From Amylostereum areolatum (Eukaryota; Basidiomycota; Agaricomycetes; Russulales; Stereaceae): 64,000 nt of DNA. Every line of letters begins with the position of its first letter. Position 1 is the first letter of the stretch. The notes beneath the pieces were generated by a model. That model searched no databases. It was given only the letters and a program-made list of their open reading frames with translations, and was not told the DNA's origin. Location: assembly GCA_012932865.1 (NCBI GenBank), contig SAXG01000035.1, forward strand, positions 124,001 through 188,000, written 5' to 3'. Position numbers and translations under genes: made by a program. This document shows positions 58,767-64,000 of the stretch, piece by piece.

Positions 58767-59547
58767 GTTGAAGTAGAATAAGACGGTGGTGTTGGTGGTA
58801 CACTGTCAGATATCGCCAGTCGGTTATATAGGGCTCTGGATACTATTGAATCAGTCCGTTCGGGCCTTCGGAGTATGGAGAGGAAGGACAAGGTGGCTCG
58901 ATGACCTTCTTCCCCAGTACGAGTGACTCACCATGACCACTACAGCGCCCTCAACGTTGAAAAGATACACCGGGGGTATCATGTCTCAATAAGGACTTAC
59001 GGCGCAAAGAATGGCCAGCCGGACCAACCACGAATGTTCCTCCGGGTAGAAAGGACCCCATGAAGCCTGTCTTGCTTAACGCGCGTCTGGGTGGACTGTG
59101 AACTTAAGAAGGTATAGCCAGAGGATGGATGCTTTGAGGCAACCACTATCGGCCTGATGAAATGAGCACGACGTCATGCTGTCTGATCCTATTAGACTGG
59201 TTACGTCCGTCTTTCTGTCTTGTATCGCCCGAAGTCGAGGTCATATACAGACCGTTTTAGAAAGACGATAGAGGAGTGACGGGTCTCGGGTGACGAGATC
59301 TCTACGTTGGCAAGGAATGGGAGCCCAAGAACGACAGAGGAGCGTAGAGGTAGTAGCCCTGGTGCCAGTGGAGAGACCGTCGATCTATGGCCGTTCTGAG
59401 AAACGGCATCGGTTTTCCAACAAAGGTAACAAGGTGCGGCTAGTACGCACCTTTCCGTGGGGCTTCGCCCACATGATGAGCCTGAACCCAACTAGACTTG
59501 AGATCCGATGTCGTGGTAGAACCAAAGGCCGTAGGCGTCTGTGAACA
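58767..59547. other. P450 copy 3 upstream region and intergenic DNA
   Basis: A TATA box (minus-strand TATATAA at 58824-58830) lies 58 bp before the ATG. Further upstream the minus strand reads CCGAACGGACTGAT, close to CCGAACGGACCGAT in the same place upstream of copies 1 and 4. No gene is present. Confidence 0.5.
58824..58830 (-). promoter_or_regulatory. TATA box of P450 copy 3
   Basis: Minus-strand TATATAA ends 58 bp before the ATG at 58766, matching the spacing seen in the sister genes. Confidence 0.6.
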
Positions 59548-59569
59548 TTATGATTGACGGCGGAGGAGA

Positions 59570-59815
59570 AGCTCCGATCTTGAGTGCCCCGTCGAACTCC
59601 TTCTGGAGGACTGCTTGACAGCGGGGGTCTTCAGTGAGGTAGTACGTGGCGGCCATGAAGTGCTGCAGTGCATAAATAGGCGATAAGCAAACAAAAGGAT
59701 ATCAACTACGTGGATACTGACTTCGAGATGTGGTCGAGTTTCCAGCCACAAGCAACGTGAACGCTTCCGCCGTGATCTCCTCCGGACCCAGCGAGACCCG
59801 TACGTATGTGCATTG
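59570..59815 (-). pseudogene. P450 fragment (I-helix and following exon)
   Basis: On the minus strand VSLGPEEITAEAFTLLVAGN and STTS are followed by an intron-like stretch and then by ATYYLTEDPRCQAVLQKEFD. This matches the exon 4/5 junction of the neighbouring CYP53-like genes. Both flanks are unrelated, so only this small piece survives. Confidence 0.75.
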
Positions 59816-59868
59816 ACAAATGCTTCCATCGTTGAGATGATCCAAAAAAAGCCTTCTAACGAGCGCAC

Positions 59869-61201
59869 ACTGAAACTTGTAACTTCTCAACTAGGGCCTG
59901 GGGCTGACGCGCTGATTGTGGGATGTGACTCTGGAGTCATGTTTTCGATTTCTGGTCGTTCCCAAGTCTTGGTGCTTTGGCAAGAGTGATATCGAACGGG
60001 GAAAACTCCGTAATTGATTTGTCCATGGCCCAGGAAGACGACCCGATCGCGACGACAAATATTGGACGGTGAGCGATACACACGCGGTCAGGAATGTGTA
60101 GCTTGGGGGTCGCTATGTATTGGCGCTCAGAAAGGTGCTTTTGGGAGAACGAGATTCGACGTTGGTGTCTTCAAAGTAAGGGAGTTCCCTGTCTGTTTAT
60201 GAGCGACGCGGGTCCACACTTGAGACAAGGAAGGAAGGGGGGGGGAGGACGCCGTACGCCTTGAAACCGAAATCGTGACAAGGTTCGCAAAATAGGTACT
60301 TCATGAGCACATAGAGCACTATATTGGTGGATGCACAGGTAAGCAATGATGGTCTCGGAGCGGGGAAGGGACGGAGGCAGTGATGGAAGGCGGTATGGTA
60401 GAGACGAACCTTAGAAAACTGTACACCCATGTCTACTAGAACACCGATATTTGCAGACAATGACATATATTGTCATCCTTCGGGGTCAGGGAGGAGATTC
60501 GTTACGCGAATACAGAACAACTTCGGGTCGACAGAGAGGCGAAACCTATCAGCGAACGTTGGCGGGAGCGAAAAAGGCGAGACGATGGTAAACGCACATT
60601 AAGCCACGCCTGGACGAGCGTACAGAGCTCCATGTAATGTCCCAATACTGTTGCCAGTACACCGTAAGCCGGAACAAGAGGCGACTGCAGACTTGCAGTA
60701 TGCAACGTTCAGACTGATATCTCTTGCGACATTGATCCAAATTGGGAAGGGCGGCACAATCAGGTTTGGCCTTGTCAATGGAGCATCGGCCAAGACTTTG
60801 AGTTTAGATTGAGGGGAAGGGGGGGAGGGAAGGGGGGAAAGCTGCTGGAGGAAGTGTGGTCTTTGTCGGGTCTTTTGCGGCGCGTGTAACTTGCGATATG
60901 AGTAGAGGGACCTCTGGAGTTCGGTGGCCGTCCCACAGCGTGCTTTCTATGTGATTATGTGGGATGAATCGATGAGGACAATGCGCGAAAGGTCAAGACG
61001 AGGAGCTGAGGCAGTGGTGGTTCAGAAGTGCAAAATCATTCCGCGCGGAACTTCAAGGTCCCCGCCGCTCAGCTATATGAATCGAGAGTCCAACTTACCC
61101 ACATCACACATTCTATGATCTACGATTTACTTGAACACACCAAAGTCTAAACGATGCTCATTCCAAGTCATAAGCTAACGAAATACATTCTTGGCACGGA
61201 A
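59869..61201. other. intergenic, no gene supported
   Basis: Only short open frames without recognisable motifs are present. Confidence 0.45.
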
Positions 61202-63309
61202 TCAGCGCGGCCGCATCCGACTCTGGCCCTCGAATTCGCCTTCAGCACGGTTGCATACTGTCGCTGGAGTATGACACTTCGCCACTCGAGGCATATATCC
61301 TTGATACTGTCCATATGCTATTAAGAGACCAGCAAGCGACAGAAGACAGGATAGAGCAGACCTCAAAAGACCTACCGATGATCTAAAGTGTCGCCTCTTG
61401 ATCCCTATGCTGCACTCGACCACCTCGCGGTTAACACCTTCGACTAGATTGAGCTGAAAGCGATACATGAGCCCGGATCTATCTGGAGAAACGGCACAAA
61501 AAACCTCGGCTCACCTTGGCATCGGGTTTCTCCAGCACAAACTCATACCGGCGGAACAGCGAGGCGATGAAAATGGGCATCTCCATCGTCACCAAGTTCC
61601 TCCCAACACACGCCCTATAAGCAAGAAAGGTAAAGAATGATCATAAGAACATGCTTCTCCAATCACAGCCCAAACGCACCTTGGTCCAAACGAGAATGGG
61701 TAAAATGCCTTTGCGCGTGTGCTGTTGTCTTCCAGCCACCGTTCCGGTCGGAACACATCCACGTCTTCGCCCCATACGCTCGCATTGCGGTGCACAGAGT
61801 ATGATGGTACACTGAGTACGCTGCCCGCAGGGAAAACCTTCCCCAAGACAACCATGCCTCCATCGGGAACTTCGCGCGGAAGTCCCATACCCACGAGAGA
61901 GTGTATACGCATGCTCTCGTTGATTACCGCGTCGAGATAGCGCAGGCCCTTCACCGCAGCATGTGGACAGACGAGCGCGTCCTCGCTGGCCAGTGCTTCG
62001 TCGAGCTCTTTCTGGAGGATCATCTGGCAGCGGGGGTTGGAGGCCAGGTAGTAAGTAATGGCGATCAAGGTGCTACAAAACATAGATAAACAGTCAGCGG
62101 CCTGCATCAGAAAACAAACAGCTATACACACTTCGCCGTGGTTGCGCTCCCACCAGCGAGGAGCGTTAACGCTTCCCCCCGTAAGTTCCTCCGGACTAAG
62201 TGGTGCTCCCGAATCGTCCTTCGCAGTCGCTTGGCCACGGCCGCGACAGCGATGCCCGCGAAGCTTTGCTGCGCCTTTCCCCCCTTGTTGATCTTCGGGA
62301 TACAACTCGCCAGGGGCCGCCAGTAGGAAGGTATTGTACCTGTAGTGGCGGTATACGCAGCGCGCTCGCGCTGCACCTTGATGGCCGGGATGTTGTCGAA
62401 CTGGTCGAGGGTGGAGCTCTGCTTCTCCTTGAACGTTTGCATGACCGTTTCGTGGGAGGTGGCGATGGGGATCGAATCCTTGGCCGTGACCAGCATCCCG
62501 AAAGATGAGCCAAATGCAAGATCACCTGATTGGACAACGTTAGAGCCTAGAAGTATGTGGCAAAGAACGACGCACCGATGATGTCGAATGCAAGAAAACC
62601 GTACCCTAAGCACGTCTATGAGACCCTCGTAACGCACATAGAAGGATAAAGCGGTATCCTACAAGCTGTGCAGTCGAACCAAATTCGCCCTTCGCGACCA
62701 CTCCACCCCCCCTCCTTCGCAGCCTTCCTTCCCTTTCGCGCCCTCTTCGCACATCTGATCCCACTGCTGGATGAGAATTGTAAGGTGCGCGTTCACATGC
62801 GGCTCAAATTCGAGCACGGTCTTCGGCGCGAAGACGTGCGAGACGATCTTGCGTTTGCGGGCGTGGGCAGCACGGTCGCGCACGGTGAATAGCCCCGGAC
62901 TGACAGTGACGAAGGCGTCGTAGAAGTCCGTCTTGGTCGCCCGGTTGCCGTGCGCATAGACGACTTCGAGCGCAGCGGGATCCGAGATGGACACATGGGT
63001 CGGGGCAAGGCGGACGATTGGTCCTGCATGAGCATAGGTTATATAATTGGGAGACGTTGAAAGGTCAAACGAACCATATTTCTTATGAAGGTCATGGACG
63101 ACCTCGGAGCGGCGGCCTTGAAAGGTGCTCCAAGCTAACCAAAGGTCTGAGAATTTAGCCAACCAAGGTCCCGGGTATGTGCGCATGCCATGGAAGTCGA
63201 GAGCCCAAGGAGCAACATAAATCACAACGGTGGCGACGACGATGGCAGCTTCCAAGTAGGCGAGGTTATCGAAATGCAGCCGGGTGAAAGCGTCTTCGTT
63301 TAAGTACAT
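61202..63309 (-). pseudogene. CYP53-like cytochrome P450 pseudogene 4
   Basis: The same seven-exon layout as copies 2 and 3 is visible: exon 1 is 63075-63309 (235 bp, MYLNEDAFTRL), and exon 2 starts at 63023 with GPIVRLAPTH and HGNRATKTDFYDAF. A 7-base G run near 62,706-62,712 shifts the frame late in exon 2 and leads to a stop. Exon 4 lacks 46 bp between AVAKRL and KDDSGAPL. The C-terminal exons are clean (AGGSATTAK, NESMR, PERW, FSFGPR, ACVGRN), but the normal stop is lost and the frame runs on to 61202. It is the inverted counterpart of copy 1 and less decayed at the N-terminus. Homopolymer error could explain the G-run but not the 46-bp loss. Confidence 0.85.
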
Positions 63310-63362
63310 GGTCGGAGAAGGGTGGACGTCGACGTTGGAGGGTCGACGGGTTAGGGACACCA

Positions 63363-63369
63363 TTTTATA
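63363..63369 (-). promoter_or_regulatory. TATA box upstream of P450 pseudogene 4
   Basis: Minus-strand TATAAAA ends 54 bp before the ATG at 63309, identical in sequence and spacing to the box upstream of pseudogene 1. Confidence 0.55.
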
Positions 63370-63545
63370 CGGAACCTAATCGATAGTGCCGGATCGGTCC
63401 GTTCGGAGTATGACGAGAAACGGCGTACAAGTGTGTGGATGACGCATATCGGCCTCTTTACCAGCAGAAGGATGTCCATGGGAAGGGAGGAGAACAGGTC
63501 GTCACGAGAGTCGTTCAGCTGATGACCCTGGTCAAGGCAGTGAGA

Positions 63546-63755
63546 TCAACGTTGATCCAAACGGCGGAAATTATGACTCTCTAATGACGGCTTACTTTGC
63601 AGAAAAAAGACGACCAGTGGATCGAAGTTTGCTCCTGATGCTGTAAATCCCGGATTCACAAGTCTTTCCGGCCGCTGGTCAGCGTCCACCGGGGCGCACG
63701 GACTCCAGGTACTCAATCCTGGGTGCGAGAGGTCAAAATTGCTGACATATGTCAA
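63546..63755 (-). other. short open frame conserved between both inverted-repeat arms
   Basis: A 69-codon frame (MTYVSNFDLSHPGLST to FRRLDQR) is also open over its full length in the other arm at 31243-31452 (+) with about a dozen substitutions and no indel. It lies upstream of the P450 promoters. It may be a small gene, an upstream exon, or a chance open frame kept by recent duplication. Confidence 0.3.
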
Positions 63756-64000
63756 AATACCACCAATTCCATGGTGAACACGCTCACGTTCGGATAGTGA
63801 AACTGGTCCAGCCAGCCTCCGAAGCGACGGCTCGCCGTTGTAGAGTCACGAAATGATGTTGGTCAGCCTTCTGGGATATGCTTTGCTTGTTGTGGGACGA
63901 GGACGAAAGTTCTGTGAGCGGTACCAGAGCGTGATGTCAGTAGAATCCGAGAGTATACAGGAATGACATACCGGTTAATAGCCTACCACCCATCCTTCTC

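Larger units (their letters stand above)
61389..64000 (-). repeat. right arm of the 2.5-kb inverted repeat
   Basis: The reverse complement corresponds to 30981-33511. Similarity begins inside the last P450 exon and runs to the last base of the window. Confidence 0.85.

Overview
The window looks like a chromosomal segment of a basidiomycete fungus, most likely an Agaricomycete. Genes are split by 50-65 bp GT-AG introns, GC content is high, the LTR retrotransposon carries a chromodomain, and the recognisable families (CYP53-type P450s, DUF6699 proteins, expanded metacaspases) are typical of mushroom-forming and wood-decay fungi. No rRNA gene, convincing tRNA or CRISPR array was seen.

Layout. 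1-10.4 kb is a nested transposon block: a full-length but frame-broken Ty3/gypsy chromovirus (547-9114; two LTRs, 6-bp target duplication) inside the relic of a hAT DNA transposon, bracketed by a 38-bp imperfect inverted repeat. 10.5-12.5 kb holds two tandem paralogues of unknown function. 12.5-23.5 kb is very GC-rich and repeat-prone, with a 45-base poly-C tract and one large Pro/Ser-rich gene on the minus strand whose frame breaks at homopolymers. 23.6-24.7 kb is an intact family 8 glycosyltransferase. 25-42 kb is an expanded region with four metacaspase-like genes in two divergent pairs, plus CYP53-like P450 genes and relics. 44-55 kb has three DUF6699-type genes. 56.8-64 kb holds a second group of P450s on the minus strand, and its last 2.6 kb is an inverted copy of 30.98-33.51 kb.

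Main points. Two of the four metacaspase paralogues have lost the catalytic histidine (SGHG to SGRG) but keep the cysteine; one of these is an intact reading frame that may encode a pseudo-protease. Six P450 loci (two intact, two pseudogenes, two relics) derive from one seven-exon ancestor whose exon lengths are almost invariant. Their closest recognisable relatives are fungal benzoate 4-hydroxylases, so a role in aromatic detoxification is a reasonable inference.

Caution. The two LTRs differ mostly by one-base indels, and several gene breaks sit in homopolymers. Part of the apparent gene decay could be assembly error.
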